Shown: positions 1-11,680, numbered from the stretch's first letter. The stretch is DNA of 64,000 bases from Aselliscus stoliczkanus (GCA_033961575.1 CM066727.1:85558501-85622500), one strand, 5' to 3'. Numbers and translations are program-made. The notes: a model not told the origin generated them from the sequence alone.

Positions 1-50
1 TGTACCCAAAAAGCCACATGTGGTTCGCGAGCTGCAGTTTACTGACCCCT
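1..50. mobile_element. hAT-type DNA transposon end (fragment)
   Basis: The left edge reads AGCCACATGTGGTTCGCGAG, then GCTGCAGTTTACTGACCCCT. This resembles the terminal part of mammalian non-autonomous hAT elements (Charlie/MER type). The element runs off the window, so family and orientation are uncertain. Confidence 0.4.
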
Positions 51-844
51 GCCCTATACTATATATCCTCAGTCTGAGTGGTTAGAAGCTTGAATATCCA
101 TTTTTTCTTATCCATTTTAATGTTTCTTTCTTTCCCTTTAATTTTAAAATAATACAAAATATATGCTTTACCAGAAATAGAGATAAACAGAATAACATGA
201 TAAATTTAATAAACTATATCAGAACAGAAATGCAGAGATAACATATCTGCCCATTAAATTCGGATGTAGTATTGCAACAGTTGATCACAAACTACTTTTT
301 TCCCCCAGTATTTTAAAACATGCATCTGTATTCTGCCCTGAAAATATCCTCTTTGCAAGTTTAAAACCACTATGTTCATATGTCTAGTCATTCTTTTATA
401 CTAAGCCCTTTAAATATTTTCTAACACCTTCAAATGAGCACCTATTGATAGGAATCAATTTATCGTCGAACTCAAGTAAAAGATTGCAGACCCTAAAGCA
501 TATTTTTTTTCTAAAAGGAAGCTAATTATGCAATATAGTGTCCCTGCCTTTGGGATGTCTCATTTGTGCCTTCTAAAAGATAATAACTGAAAGCATGGCA
601 TTCCTATAGCTGATTGGTAAAAGTTCAGCAAAGTATACATGACTGAGGAGATTCCATCAATACACCCTCTGCACTGAGGTTGCATCTGTGATGTTCCTCA
701 GAGGTGGGAAATACTAGATTAAAGATTTTGTGAAGCTTAATGTCAAGCTCAACCAAAACACATTGATGATTATTACTAATAAAGTTCTGTATTATTAGAT
801 CAGATCTACCAGTCATTTTCAAAAAAAAAAATATTTTTCTAGAT

Positions 845-1195
845 TTTTAGCAGCTTTACTTTTACAGAAAAACTAAGCAGAAGTACAGAGGTTCCCATAT
901 AGCCCCTCAGCCTCCTCCCCTACTTTTCCTATTGTTAGTACCTTGCATTAGTGTGCTGCATTTGTTATAATTAATAAGCCAGTATCAATACATTAGTAAC
1001 TTAAATCTGTAGTTTACATTAAAATCTTTTTGTTGTACACCGCTTGGGTTTTGACAAATGTATAAGGAAATGTATCATTTCAGTGTCATACAGAATGTTT
1101 CACTGCCCTCAACTCCTCCATGTTCCCCCTGTTCAACCCTACCTCCCTTCCCCCCAAATCCCTGGTATCAACCAGTCATTTTGACATCATATCAA
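845..1195 (-). mobile_element. L1 3'-end fragment
   Basis: The block from GTTCCCATATAGCCCCTCAG through CATACAGAATGTTTCACTGC to CCCTGGTATCAACCAGTCA follows the antisense of mammalian L1M 3' untranslated sequence as I know it. It is diverged and has no intact coding part. Boundaries are approximate. Confidence 0.65.
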
Positions 1196-2823
1196 CTCTT
1201 TAAGGCCCTCACCACACATTGTTTTGTTGTATTGTTTTGTTTGTTTGTTTTTCTGTTAATGTGGCTATTATGATATAATGAGATCAGGGACTATTGTTGA
1301 AGGACATTTTTACTGAATTCCTGTTTACTTTATCTCTTCTCTGTTCTAATTCTGTTAATTCAAATTAAATATAGAAATAAAAACCGACAAGCAGACAAAT
1401 ACAGTAACCACTAGATGTCCATCTTTTTAACCTACCATACTTCTCTCAACTTTGTATATCCAAGCAGGCAAATGCAAAAAATAAAAATAAAAAAGGAAAA
1501 CAGGCTTCTAGACTGATTTATGAGCCCGCATTTCTGTGCCCCTGTCCTGGTGGCATCCTACACAAAAACTAGCGGTCCTGTACTTGGCTAGCCAACTGGT
1601 GACCAAAGAGTGTGACTCTTCTTTTATATCCAAGTCTCAGATAGTGAATGAGCTTTCACATATAGCAGTTTCCTGCTTTAAAACAATCATTTGTATTTGC
1701 ACAAAAAGTGAAAGATTAGATTTATAAGCCCATTTCTTATATCAATACTATTTTATTAGCCTTTCAATTATTAAGTGTAGCATAATTGTGAAAACCAAGG
1801 AATTTTCATTAATCAGTCTCAATTCCATTTATTCCTTTTGTATCACAACAAACCCTAACTCCTGCCCACTGTTCTTCCCTTCAGTAGACTAATGGAATAT
1901 ATAAGCAAACAATAACATACATAGATATAAGCACAAATTAGTGTGAAGTCAATAGAAAACAATATAAGGGAAGATGAGTATATGTGTGTATTTTATTTAG
2001 GTATATCTCTGTTGAATGTGTTCCTTTTTATTTTAGACAATTTATATAGAAACTTAAAACAAATGCAATCCTGGTTTCTATGCATAGCAGTAAAGAAGTA
2101 ACTTAATAGCACTGAATATGGAGGCCATTTTTACTTAACCACTCCTGCAAAAATATAATTATATTAACATCAGTCTAGATAGTTGAGTATATTCATGGGC
2201 CATACATGATGAAGTCAATATGAACAAAACAGTTCAAAGACTGTTGGAAAACTGTTGAAACATTTTTCCCCCTAGGGCATTGTGGCTCTGATAATGACAG
2301 AATATAGCTGCCCTTCCAGCTGTTATTCTGACAGCAATTTTGAGCAAAAGGGTCTGGATTGATATTCTTCCATAATATAATTATAGGTTTGAGTAATGTT
2401 AACATAGTGGATGAAGTTCAGATGACATCAACCATTGGTATTTAGGAAATAAAAATTCAATTTTGATAGTTATCAAAAATTATTAATGTGGTCAGAGTTC
2501 CCTTTATTTGTTATCTTAATGAAATACAGAGCATCTTATTGGGTGTCCCACTGAACGATAGGATGATGTTCTGAGGAGTGAATGAGAGCTTGTGGTGCAC
2601 GCTTTCAAACAAATGTTACTGAATCACAATTTCACATTTGACAAGACTTAAGAGTAGGATACCTATGTGAGGAACAGAATTGTGGACTATTGGTGTTAAA
2701 ATGGTCAGCAGAATTTTAATCTATTGGATTGTGTAAAGATACCTTATGAAAAAAGCTGCCAGTAAGAGTAACTGACTAATAGCTGACTCCAAAGAGCGAA
2801 TTTGTTCTTTAAAAAAGTCATTG

Positions 2824-2945
2824 GGGGCCGGCCGAGTGGCGCCGTGGTTAAGCGCTGGCTTGGGAAGCCAGCGGCCCAGGTTCAGTCCCACATATGAGGG
2901 CCAGTGACACTGCCCTCAAAAAAAAAACAACAACAAAAAAAAAAC
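2824..2945 (+). mobile_element. tRNA-derived SINE, short form
   Basis: The tRNA-like head is GGGCCGGCCGAGTGGCGCCG, with an A-box-like TGGCGCCGTGG and a B-box-like GGTTCAGTCCC. It continues to GTGACACTGCCCTC and then straight into an A-rich tail. It is about 105 bp without the tail. It is preceded by AAGTCATTG, and a similar GTTATTGACTG follows the tail, so it shares a target site with the long SINE immediately downstream. Confidence 0.85.
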
Positions 2946-2958
2946 ACAGTTATTGACT

Positions 2959-3397
2959 GGGCCGGCTGAGTGGCGCATTGGTTAAGAGCTGGTTTGGGGA
3001 TGCCAGCAGCCCCAGTTCGGATCCCACATGTGAGGGCCAGTGACACTGCCCTCTATAGCTAACAACAACACCACCTGGAGCTGGGCTGTGTGAGCCCCGG
3101 CGACGGTGTAGACTGCGGCCCCTGCTGCGGTGGGCTGCCATAGGCCAGCCAACGTGAGCGGCTGGCAGCCAGCGTGAGCTGCCAATAGCCGCCATGAGCG
3201 ACATGCAGAGGCCAGTGACCGATCTGCCTCATCCGGGAAGAGCGCAATGATGATACCAACATGAGCCAGTGAAGCAACATTCTCCCCAACTAGACTGAAG
3301 AACAAAAAGACAGCAACTTGTCTGTTCCCCTTCCCCAATTCCCCAATGCTGTTCCCCTCCTCCAATTCCCCAATAAAATCCTTTAAAAAAAAAAAAA
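2959..3397 (+). mobile_element. tRNA-derived SINE, long form (full length)
   Basis: The same head as the short form (GGGCCGGCTGAGTGGCGCAT) does not pass into poly(A) after TGACACTGCCCTC. It continues for ~300 bp of GC-rich body and ends in a CCCCAATAAAATCC 3' tail followed by poly(A). It is flanked by AGTTATTGACTG (before) and AGTCATTGACTG (3397-3408, after), a 12-bp target-site duplication with one mismatch. At ~440 bp it is the most complete SINE in the window. Its CCAATAAAAT-type tail recalls SINEs of yinpterochiropteran bats. Confidence 0.85.
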
Positions 3398-4261
3398 GTC
3401 ATTGACTGCTACAAGTTGAATTTGCATTCAGTTAGTGTTAATATTCATCTTGAATGATCTATGAGATATTTAGCAAAATAGATCAATAATAGTTTAATAT
3501 AAATCAAGATACAGCTAATAATTCAATTAGAAATATAGTATAAAGATTATAGTTCTTTGAAAAAGAATAAGATTTCAGCTCACTTCTAACTACTGCCAAA
3601 CAAAAGGTGGTGATATGTCTTTGTTCCTTAATATGGATATGGGAAGTTAGGGAATTTCCAAGTATGTAAAAACTCCAGGGCCAAAAATGTAGAGAAGATG
3701 AAAGAGTCAAAAAATGTGTGTGCATCAAAAGCCTACTACCAAAGTACAAAAGCTACTAATTATTACCCACTATGTACAATTTATTTTAACAGAGCATATA
3801 TGGAGCATATTAATCTTTTTGAAGTTCAAAGAAGAGATAAATGGCAAAATAAGATTGATTTTAATAATTAAATCCATTGATCTCTAACACATATGTACAC
3901 CCTTACATTTTTGTCCTCTGGTTTTAACTAGCAAAAAGCAATAAATACCAAACCAGTTGAGTGAAGTTTCAAAATAATTAATGAAATGATTCATAGGAAA
4001 GCATCTTTATCTTTCATACAAATTATAAGCAGGATATGTGGTTGTGTTTGTGTGTGTATGGGTAAAAGAGTAACAAAGTCAATGCATTTACAGACCATTC
4101 TCAACATAGATCTACTTTACAAATAATTGTACAATCTTCTGCTTTACTTTGCAGATAAAAATGTCTTTGAACCAATATGTTTTATAAGTACATTATACAA
4201 AATAACTAATTTGTAAATATTTTAATATGTTTACACATTAATATTCAGAACTTTTAGAGAA

Positions 4262-4640
4262 TTTTTTTTTTAAATTGGGGAAGGGAACAGTGTTGGGGAA
4301 CTGGGGAGAGGGACCAGCCAAGTTGTTGTTCTTCAATCTTAATTGTAGAAAGCGCCAGTCACCATCTGGCTGTCTGTTGGCAGCTCGTGGCCTCTAAACT
4401 CAAGGTGCTGTATTACAATCTTAATTATGGGTGGGTGTAGCCACCATCAAACAGGCAGTCAGTCATTAGGAGCACATGCTCTCCCCAGCTGAGCCATCCT
4501 GCTACCTGTTGGCAACTCAGCTGCTGCTCAACCCGGGTACACCATCGCTGGCCCATGTAGGAATCGAGCCGGCGTCCCTGTTGTTCAGAGCTCCCACTCT
4601 TAATCTAAATCTTAACCAACTGAGCCACTCGGCCTGCCCC
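4262..4640 (-). mobile_element. tRNA-derived SINE, long form, reverse
   Basis: It starts with a T run and AAATTGGGGAAGGGAACAGT (reverse of the A-rich tail and body). It ends with AACTGAGCCACTCGGCCTGC, the reverse of the GCAGGCCGAGTGGCTCAGTT head. The middle includes TGGCCCATGTAGGAATCGAG, the reverse B-box region. I see no clean target duplication. Confidence 0.8.
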
Positions 4641-5999
4641 AGTAGAAAGTTTAATAGGATAAAAATGCTTTGGAGATGAAGCTAAGAACTTGCTACTCAC
4701 TTTTAGAGCAGGCAATTTCATTAGATAATTATGAAAATGCATTCCATCCAAATATATGTTACTATAATTAAATGGTATCTAGCAGGATTTCAAATTTAAA
4801 CTTTTAAATATGTATTAGCATTGATGAGTAAGTAGTTTCTTACTTTTGGCAAAGCTTCTAGTCATATTTTTCGAGAAATTTAAGTTTTAAGAATATTAGA
4901 ATTTAAAATATTTAATTCATTTTGAGCAAATAATGGTTATATAAAGCTATGTGGGCACAGTGTTTGAAGTATAGTATAATGGAGAGTGTTATTCTGAAGA
5001 TTATATTTTTATTCAATATGAATGTGCAAAAATTAAAGTTATGGTAGCCAGACTATATGAAATCATTATTTAATTCTATAAAACTGCTACCCTTTTTTTG
5101 TATGATATTTCCATAAGTATATTCTTACATTTATTCCTACATTTGTTTCTACTCACATTATGTATTTCTGAATTTTTATTTTGAAGATATTGAAATATTA
5201 GAGAGAAAACTGTTTTTTCCTACATGATAGGAAATTATGTTATTTTCATACCTATTTAGGGTGAACAGTTTTGTACACACATTTAATCTTAAGCAAGGAC
5301 ACATCAACACATATTCCTGCAGTTGGAAATGTCATCATTCACCAATCTCACTTAGGCCAGTGATTGAGATTATTCTTGACACTTCTTTTTGCCACTTGAA
5401 TAGCCTAGATATGTGTTTTGTCAACTGTTCTGACTGCAACTAAAGACAGATATATTTAACATTGCAACCATAGACACTCATATATACACACTACACGTTG
5501 GAGAAGAGGCGGTTGTGTGTGTGAGGGGTTGTATATCATATTTACACATGTATATTGCTTATATTAAAACATTTACATGCATATATATACTTGAAATAAA
5601 ATTGCAGAAAACAATCCTTATCACATGTATCTAATAGTTTGTATTTTATTATTAGCCATTCTCCTACATTAAAAATGCATTTCCTAACCCATATAGTTGA
5701 TTTCCTGATCTACCAATGGGTTACAGCTAACAGCTGGAAAAACACTGGCTTAGGTAATGGCAGTATAAATCACATATTGACAAAATGAAAACAAAAATGA
5801 AAGATTATTTTGTAATAGTGACTGCACCAGCACAGTGTCCATCTGATATCAATATAGGAATGTGTTACTTAAACCATGTCAACATTGAGGTGACATAACC
5901 ACAATGGATTTACTTTCATTTATGGCAGAGTGATACGAGTTTCATTCAGCTAAGATTAATTGCATTGCTATTATATAACTCAACATAACTTCATATTAT

Positions 6000-6100
6000 T
6001 TTTTTATTAAATTTATTAGGGTGTCATTGGTTAGTAAAATTATATAGGTTTCAAGTGTACATTTCTATAATACATCATCTATGTATTGCATTGTGTGTTT
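6000..6100 (-). mobile_element. L1 3' terminus fragment
   Basis: TTAAATTTATTAGGGTGTCA, then TTGGTTAGTAAAATTATATAGG, closely matches the 3' end of the full-length L1 at 50821 in this window, in the same orientation. It is a ~100-bp 5'-truncated insertion. Confidence 0.75.
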
Positions 6101-6746
6101 GAGGAAAAAGGGGGTCAAATAAATGGTGGTGGAAGGAGAACTGACTCTGGGTGAAGAAAAACTCTGGTTGAAGAAAACACTTAACTTCATAATATTTGGT
6201 AGACGAACACTAACATTTTGTAGGAGGTAAATTTTTTTTAAATGATACTGATTTGGAAATTTTATAAATACTTTCTGAATTTTATGTGGATTGATATATG
6301 TTCATGTTAGCCAAGAAAATGATTACAAAAACTATGTAATATGTAGAGACTTACTCTTGGGAATACTTAAAACTATTAGGAAGGTATAATGTTCTTCAGG
6401 AAATACTGTTAACTGAAAAAGCAAAGTTTAGAACAACATATAAGGGATGCTGTCTTCTGAAAAAATATATATACATACATAATTTATTTACAAAAGGAAA
6501 CACTGAAATTATAAACCAAAAGCTAAGAAAAGGAATAGCATGCTGTTCATTTTTTACTAAAACAAATGAAGAAAGGGAGGGAGAAAGGGAGGGAAGGAAG
6601 GAAAACTAGAACTACTACAACAAAAACAAACATGGTGCTCAATACCTTTCTGGTGAAGTGTAGAGTGGGAACTTTGTATTGATGGACCCTTGACAGTTTG
6701 GGCTCCTATGCCTCAGAAATGAGTCAGTAAAGATACATCTGTAAGG

Positions 6747-6859
6747 GAGCCAGCCAAGTGACGCAGTGGTTGGGAACTGGCTTGGAACGCCAGCAGCCCC
6801 GGTTCGGATCCCACATGTGGGGAACAGTGACACTGCCCTCAAAAAAAAAAAAAAAAAAA
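6747..6859 (+). mobile_element. tRNA-derived SINE, short form, with 16-bp target duplication
   Basis: Short SINE running from GGAGCCAGCCAAGTGACGCA to GTGACACTGCCCTC and an A20 tail. A perfect duplication AGATACATCTGTAAGG flanks it at 6731-6746 and 6860-6875. The pure poly(A) and perfect duplication suggest a fairly recent insertion. Confidence 0.9.
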
Positions 6860-7395
6860 AGATACATCTGTAAGGATGTTTCCTATAGCATTGTTTGAAA
6901 AAGTCAAAATTGGATAGGTTCCAATAAGAGATTAATAAAATAAATAGTTACATCCATTTTTTTGACTACTATGCAACCACTAAAACTAATGGAGCAGAAC
7001 TTTCTGAAATGACATATAACGTGTTCATAATGTATTGTTCAGGGGAAAAGGAAATTTCAGAGTTATATAAAAGGCTTTATCCCATGTTCACACAAACTAG
7101 AACACTGCGATTATAGAATGAATGTATTTGCTTTACAAATATAGAAGTCTGGAGTGCTATAAAACCACACTACCAACAGTGGTCACCTCTGAGATTAGAA
7201 TGTGACAGCACATGTAGATGGAGTTTGAGGTGGAACTTTCACATTTTGTTTTATATATACATAAATCATTTTAGAGTTTTTTGTTTGTTTGTTTGTTTTA
7301 CAGCATGCATTGATTTTGTAATACATAGGTGAGAAAAGAGATGGTCCCTTTTATGTACCAGGTATACTAATGCTTAGCCCATCTGTCTCCCCAAG

Positions 7396-7502
7396 GTGCC
7401 AGGCTGCCAACAAGACTTGCCCCACAAATTACACATGGAATAATCACCTCTGCAGATGCCTTGCTCAGCAAGATTTTCTTTTTGCTTCTAGTGCTGGAGA
7501 TG
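7396..7502 (+). CDS. VEGFC: VEGFC coding exon 5 (human numbering), start of silk-like domain
   Basis: VEGF-C is a secreted dimeric growth factor that signals through VEGFR-3 and VEGFR-2 and drives lymphatic vessel growth. This 107-bp exon holds one base completing a codon, 35 full codons and one further base (phases 1 to 1). It begins after a CCCCAAG acceptor and ends at GATG|GTAAGC. The translation starts CQAANKTCPTNY and ends SSAGD, which I recognise as the segment just after the central VEGF homology domain of the precursor. It contains the first C-x10-C-x-C unit of the Balbiani-ring-3-like C-terminal domain and the known NKT glycosylation site. The next residues, NYT at 7427-7435, make an extra sequon; I recall NYM in human and NYV in mouse. 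The proprotein-convertase site lies in the preceding exon, outside the window. Confidence 0.96.
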
Positions 7503-7811
7503 GTAAGCAGAACGTTTTTAATACTAAATGCCAAGGGTCTCTATTTTGATTAACAAATATTTTCATATTCACATCACATGTACAATATTCAGATCATCAT
7601 ACTTTGAAATAAGTCATTGCACAGTGGGAACATTTTTGCTTCATATTGGTATTATGTTGAACTTCTTTGTAAAGGGACATACCCATGTTTGTGCACAACC
7701 CTATAATGAAAAACATAAAAAAGAAGACACTTGTCAATGCTTTTAATTGTTTCACACCACACCCAGAACCAAGTAAGGTATAGTAAAGATGTCCCGCCTG
7801 TGTTTGTCTAG
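7503..7811 (+). other. VEGFC: VEGFC intron 5
   Basis: A short 309-bp GT-AG intron (GTAAGC donor, TTTGTCTAG acceptor) joining two phase-1 exon ends. It is AT-rich and carries no repeat I recognise. Confidence 0.95.
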
Positions 7812-8145
7812 ACTCAGTAGATGGATTCCATGACATCTGTGGACCCAACAAAGAGCTGGATGAAGAGACCTGTCAATGTGTCTGCAAAGGGGGTCTTCGG
7901 CCTTCCAGCTGTGGACCATATAAAGAACTAGACAGAGACTCATGCCAGTGTGTCTGTAAAAACAAACTTTTCCCCAATTCATGTGGGGCCAACCGAGAAT
8001 TTGATGAAAACACATGCCAGTGCATATGTAAAAGAACCTGCCCAAGAAGTCAACCCCTCAACCCTGGGAAATGTGCCTGTGAATGTACAGAAAATTCACA
8101 GAAGTGCTTATTAAAAGGAAAGAAGTTTCATAATCAAACATGCAG
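7812..8145 (+). CDS. VEGFC: VEGFC coding exon 6, cysteine-rich silk-like repeats
   Basis: This 334-bp exon carries two bases completing Asp, 110 codons, and two bases of a split Ser codon. It lies between a TTTGTCTAG acceptor and a TGCAG|GTAAG donor. It contains four consecutive C-x10-C-x-C-x-C units, with cores CGPNKELDEETCQCVC, CGPYKELDRDSCQCVC, CGANREFDENTCQCIC and CPRSQPLNPGKCACEC. These are the signature of the VEGF-C/VEGF-D C-terminal propeptide, which stays disulphide-linked to the growth factor until proteolytic maturation (CCBE1 and ADAMTS3 act on the precursor). There is no frameshift or stop. The exon ends in KKFHNQTCS. The NQT at 8132-8140 is a potential N-glycosylation sequon; I recall HQT without the Asn in human and mouse. 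Minus-strand open frames over this exon are shadows. Confidence 0.98.
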
Positions 8146-9064
8146 GTAAGAATCTTCATAAATTGTATTTCTTTCTCTGACTGGAAATAGTTTTCTCAAC
8201 TAAAAGCAGTTTTCTCGACCAAAATAAAAGTTGCTTGTTAGCATGAAACCACTAAGTTCTGGAAGACAAATTCTGATACTTTATGCCAAAATTTGTGAGA
8301 CTGCTCCCCCAAAGACAAGGAAGTATCTCTGGGAACCAACAGCAGATCCAAGCTCGGAATATACTCCGAGTCTCTCTCCCAGAGGCTAATGATGGCTGTC
8401 AACAGCAGTTAGAGGACGATGCATCAGAAAGTCACCTGTGAAGCATTTTTCAAATACACCTAGATAGTGTACACCTGTCCCCACCAACATTATGATGCCA
8501 TCAGATGTGATTTAAAACAACTTTTCAAAGTGCAGATAATGTTGTGCAAAACTTACAAAGGTTAGAATAGTACCATTTACTGTAGAACTGGATCTAAAAA
8601 TAAAAAGATTGTAGCTAGCTATTTAGTGGAATTAGAAAAATAATATGTTGTTAAAGGTTACTCAAAACTCATTCCTTAAGTCTTAACTGTGCTCCCTTCT
8701 TCACCAATTAAAAAAAAAATGAGTCTACTGGACTCAAACCCTTCTGTTGTGAGTCCCCGAACTTCTTCCTCTGTAATCCAAGGCGGTCTACTTAAATAGT
8801 AGACCACATCTGAGTTTTGACACTTTCTCCCATATTCCTTCAACATGGTTCCTCCAGTCATGCCTTCTCTCTTCTATACCTTTAACATTTTAACTCTATT
8901 GTCCTTTCCCCTCAATTTATAAAAGTTCCTAAATTTCTTCTATTTTTATTAGCATCTCCTTGTGATGCTGAGCATACTTTAGCAACCAAGCTCTGTCCTT
9001 CTGTTCAAAGTTGATCCAAGGCTAGGTTTTTGGCATTTACATTCAACTCTTTCTTCTTTTTTAA

Positions 9065-9265
9065 AAGCTTTTCATTATTAAATTTATTGGGTAGCATTGG
9101 TCAATGAGATTATATAAGTTTCAAGTGCACAATATTTTAATACATCATCTGGATGTTGCTCTATGTGCTCATCACCCGAAGTTTGATGTCTGTCTGGTGC
9201 CATATGTTTGACCCCCTTTACCCTCATCAGCCTCTCCCAGCCCCTTCTCCTCTAGTAAACACATA
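9065..9265 (-). mobile_element. L1 3'-end fragment
   Basis: TTATTAAATTTATTGGGTAG and the following TATATAAGTTTCAAGTGCAC match the L1 3' end seen at 6000 and 50821. It extends further, into CATCACCCGAAGTTTGATGT. It is a diverged 5'-truncated copy in the last intron of VEGFC. Confidence 0.7.
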
Positions 9266-9339
9266 TTCACTTATTTCATCTCTCCATTCAACCAACTATA
9301 ATAGGGTTTATGCCCTAGCATTCCATGATAACCTTCTGT

Positions 9340-9540
9340 TTAAGGCTTCAGTAGACTCTTAATTGCCAAATCCAATGGACAATTTGGTTTTTATGTAAGC
9401 TCTCCTTTCTGTAGCTTTTCTTTAAGCTTTCCTCTTTTTTGGCTGACATAGCATTGTTCTCTTCTGGTGTCCTTTTAGTTCTCATACATTTGTGCTTCAT
9501 CACCTTTTCTGAGCTCTCTTCTCTTTCATCCACTCTTTAA
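9340..9540 (+). mobile_element. L2/CR1-clade LINE fragment
   Basis: The stretch around ATTGCCAAATCCAATGGACA resembles the conserved reverse-transcriptase coding segment of L2/CR1 LINEs. It is much decayed and boundaries are approximate. Confidence 0.4.
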
Positions 9541-11331
9541 AGATGGTGATAATGCCATTTCAACAAATGACTATTCACATTATTCAAAACTTACATTTTA
9601 TTTACTTACAATTTCATATCTGCATTAATGTTTATCATTACTTTTTTCCTCAGTAAATAAAGTATCCATTTTTTCGATTCTCAGAAGTTTTGTGCTCTCA
9701 TTTTAAATTTATGTTTCTGTTGATCCATCCACACTAACATTTTAGCTACTGCAGAAGATTTCAATGAATCTGCATATATCATTGATGACATTTTTTCCCA
9801 TTATTGTTTCAGAATACCTTATAGGAATCCTTTTTTTTTCTCTTTAGAACATTTGAGCAATAACTATATTGCAATTTCACTTGCCTATTCCAATGTTAAT
9901 TACCAGAATATTTCAAAAATGCAGAATATGGATATTAAACCTTACTAAAAATTATGAAACCACTTTTTATATTGAATTATTCTGAAAGATCCTAGTATGT
10001 ATTGAAAACCTGAAATATTTATGCTAACATAGACTAACAAGCCATCATATTTTTCTACAGAATTCTTATATAACTTAGTAGAAAACATACCTAATTGTAG
10101 TTTTCCTAATAGTATACTTGTTTCATAAAGACTGTCTATTTAGGGAAACTCTCCCTATGCTAACTTTTCTAAGTGCATAATCCCAGGTTTCATGTACACA
10201 TCAAAGCAGAAAAAGGTAATTTATATTTTGAAAATATTTATACTACTCATTGTCTCTTAATATTTATTCTAAAAGTGTGGTGGACAGAGTATATATTCTT
10301 TGGTCCACTACTTTAATCAGCAAATTTCATTGAGCATTGAGAATTATATCTTTTTAGTAAAAGAATACCAGTGGTCTTATAATGATGTGTTTGTATTTAG
10401 AAGTAAAAATAATAATAATAATAACATTTTAACTAGATATCCTCTTTTCTAGAGCATAAGAAAGGAAATTTCAAAATCACATTTGTAGTTTTTCTACAGT
10501 GCACTTTTGGTTTCCATGTAAGATCTTTCTGGTATTTTTCCCTGGGCACCCATTGCCATTCACACATGTTAAGCATATCCATACTCTAAAAACTTCTTCA
10601 TAAAACGTCTAAAAACTATCTTCATAAAGATAGTTCCCATTCACCAAAACAACAGGACAGCAGACGTTATTGGCTGCTTTATCATTTGTCCTTTCACCAC
10701 GAGAAACTGGAAGTCTAGGGGAGGAAGAGAAGCCCAGGGTGGTACTGTCCCTCCCTCTCCCTTCCCCCAGATTGAATTGGTTCCATATGAAGCCCAGGTG
10801 GTGCAGGGAGAGTGAACCACCATCATGCAGCCAGCTGCCTGCCCAGTAGAAACCCAGGAGTGAGGGTGGGGCTGCTCACTGAGGACCACAGACCTGCCAG
10901 CATGGCTGGGTTTAATGGCTTCGAAGTCTGAGTTCCATACAAATCTCAGGCTTTAGTCTGAATTCTGGCATGCTTATGGGATCACATTAAATTAGCAGAC
11001 CTTAAGTAGACACGTCCCAATTTTGTTTTATGTTACTTTCATCTACGAAGCAGAGAGCACTTCAAAAGCTCTAATGCTGACAACATTCTCCCATTTGTTA
11101 AATCAGCAACCAAGACACTTCTTTTTGGGGGGTTTTCCATGCCTCATATATTTTGTAATTGTAAGACAAACTTGACCAATTTACAGCCTATAAACCTAAG
11201 AACAATTCCATGACAAAACGAATAACTTTGTTCTGGTTTAAAATTTAGAAAACACAAAAGTGTGTTGTAGCATACTAAATTCATCGCCTTGGTCTTTAAC
11301 AAAATATGGTGATTGCTCTTTGTTTTCCTAG

Positions 11332-11446
11332 TTGTTACAGACGCCCATGTACAAATCGACTGAAGCATTGTGAGCAGGGACTTTCATTTAGTGAAGAAGT
11401 ATGTCGCTGCATCCCTTCATATTGGAAAAGACCCCATATAAACTAA
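11332..11446 (+). CDS. VEGFC: VEGFC terminal coding exon 7 with stop codon
   Basis: The final coding segment follows a pyrimidine-rich TTTGTTTTCCTAG acceptor. One base completes the split Ser codon, then 37 codons and TAA at 11444-11446 follow. It starts CYRRPCTNRLKHC, contains a last C-x10-C-x-C unit (C-EQGLSFSEEV-C-R-C) and ends SYWKRPHIN. The PHIN ending resembles the rodent PHLN more than the human PQMS, both as I recall them. The reading frame is continuous with the previous exon across a 3.2-kb intron, so the gene looks intact at its 3' end. Confidence 0.97.
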
Positions 11447-11680
11447 GAGCGTACTATTTTCCAGTTCATCATTTTTCTGCCATGGATAACCGTGTTGCCA
11501 CTTGAGAACTATGAACAGAGAGACATTTGTGGGACCATGGTAACAAAGACAAAAGTCACTGTTTCCTGAACCATGTGGATAACTTTACAGAAATGGATGG
11601 GAGCTCATCTGCAAAAGACCTCTTGTAAAGACTCGTTTTCTGCCAATGACTGAATAGCTGAGGTTTCTCTGTTGTGATTT

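Larger units (their letters stand above)
1..7395 (+). other. VEGFC: VEGFC intron 4 (3' part)
   Basis: Non-coding sequence leading into the first visible VEGFC exon, AT-rich and without a supported open reading frame. It holds an hAT-like fragment at the left edge, an L1 3'-end fragment (845-1195), a tandem SINE pair (2824-3398), a reverse SINE (4262-4640), an L1 3' tip (6000-6100) and a short SINE (6747-6859), listed separately. I see nothing assignable in 61-840, 1200-2820, 3410-4260, 4641-5999, 6105-6730 or 6880-7380, apart from a short purine-rich GGGA/GGAA run near 6570-6605. Confidence 0.85.
8146..11331 (+). other. VEGFC: VEGFC intron 6
   Basis: A 3186-bp GT-AG intron (GTAAGA donor, TTTTCCTAG acceptor) of phase 2. 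It contains an L1 3'-end fragment (about 9065-9265) and an L2/CR1-like fragment (about 9340-9540). A GC-richer non-repetitive patch lies at about 10640-10990. The remaining stretches, 8150-9060 and 9550-10640, are AT-rich and show nothing I can assign. Confidence 0.9.

Noticed and set aside
7597..8045. Minus-strand open frames of 84 and 97 codons
   Set aside because: They lie antisense to the VEGFC exon and are shadows of its well-supported coding frame.
8786..8806. Palindrome GGTCTACT-TAAAT-AGTAGACC
   Set aside because: Perfect 8-bp arms with a 5-base loop, but this size is expected by chance in 64 kb and nothing around supports a function.
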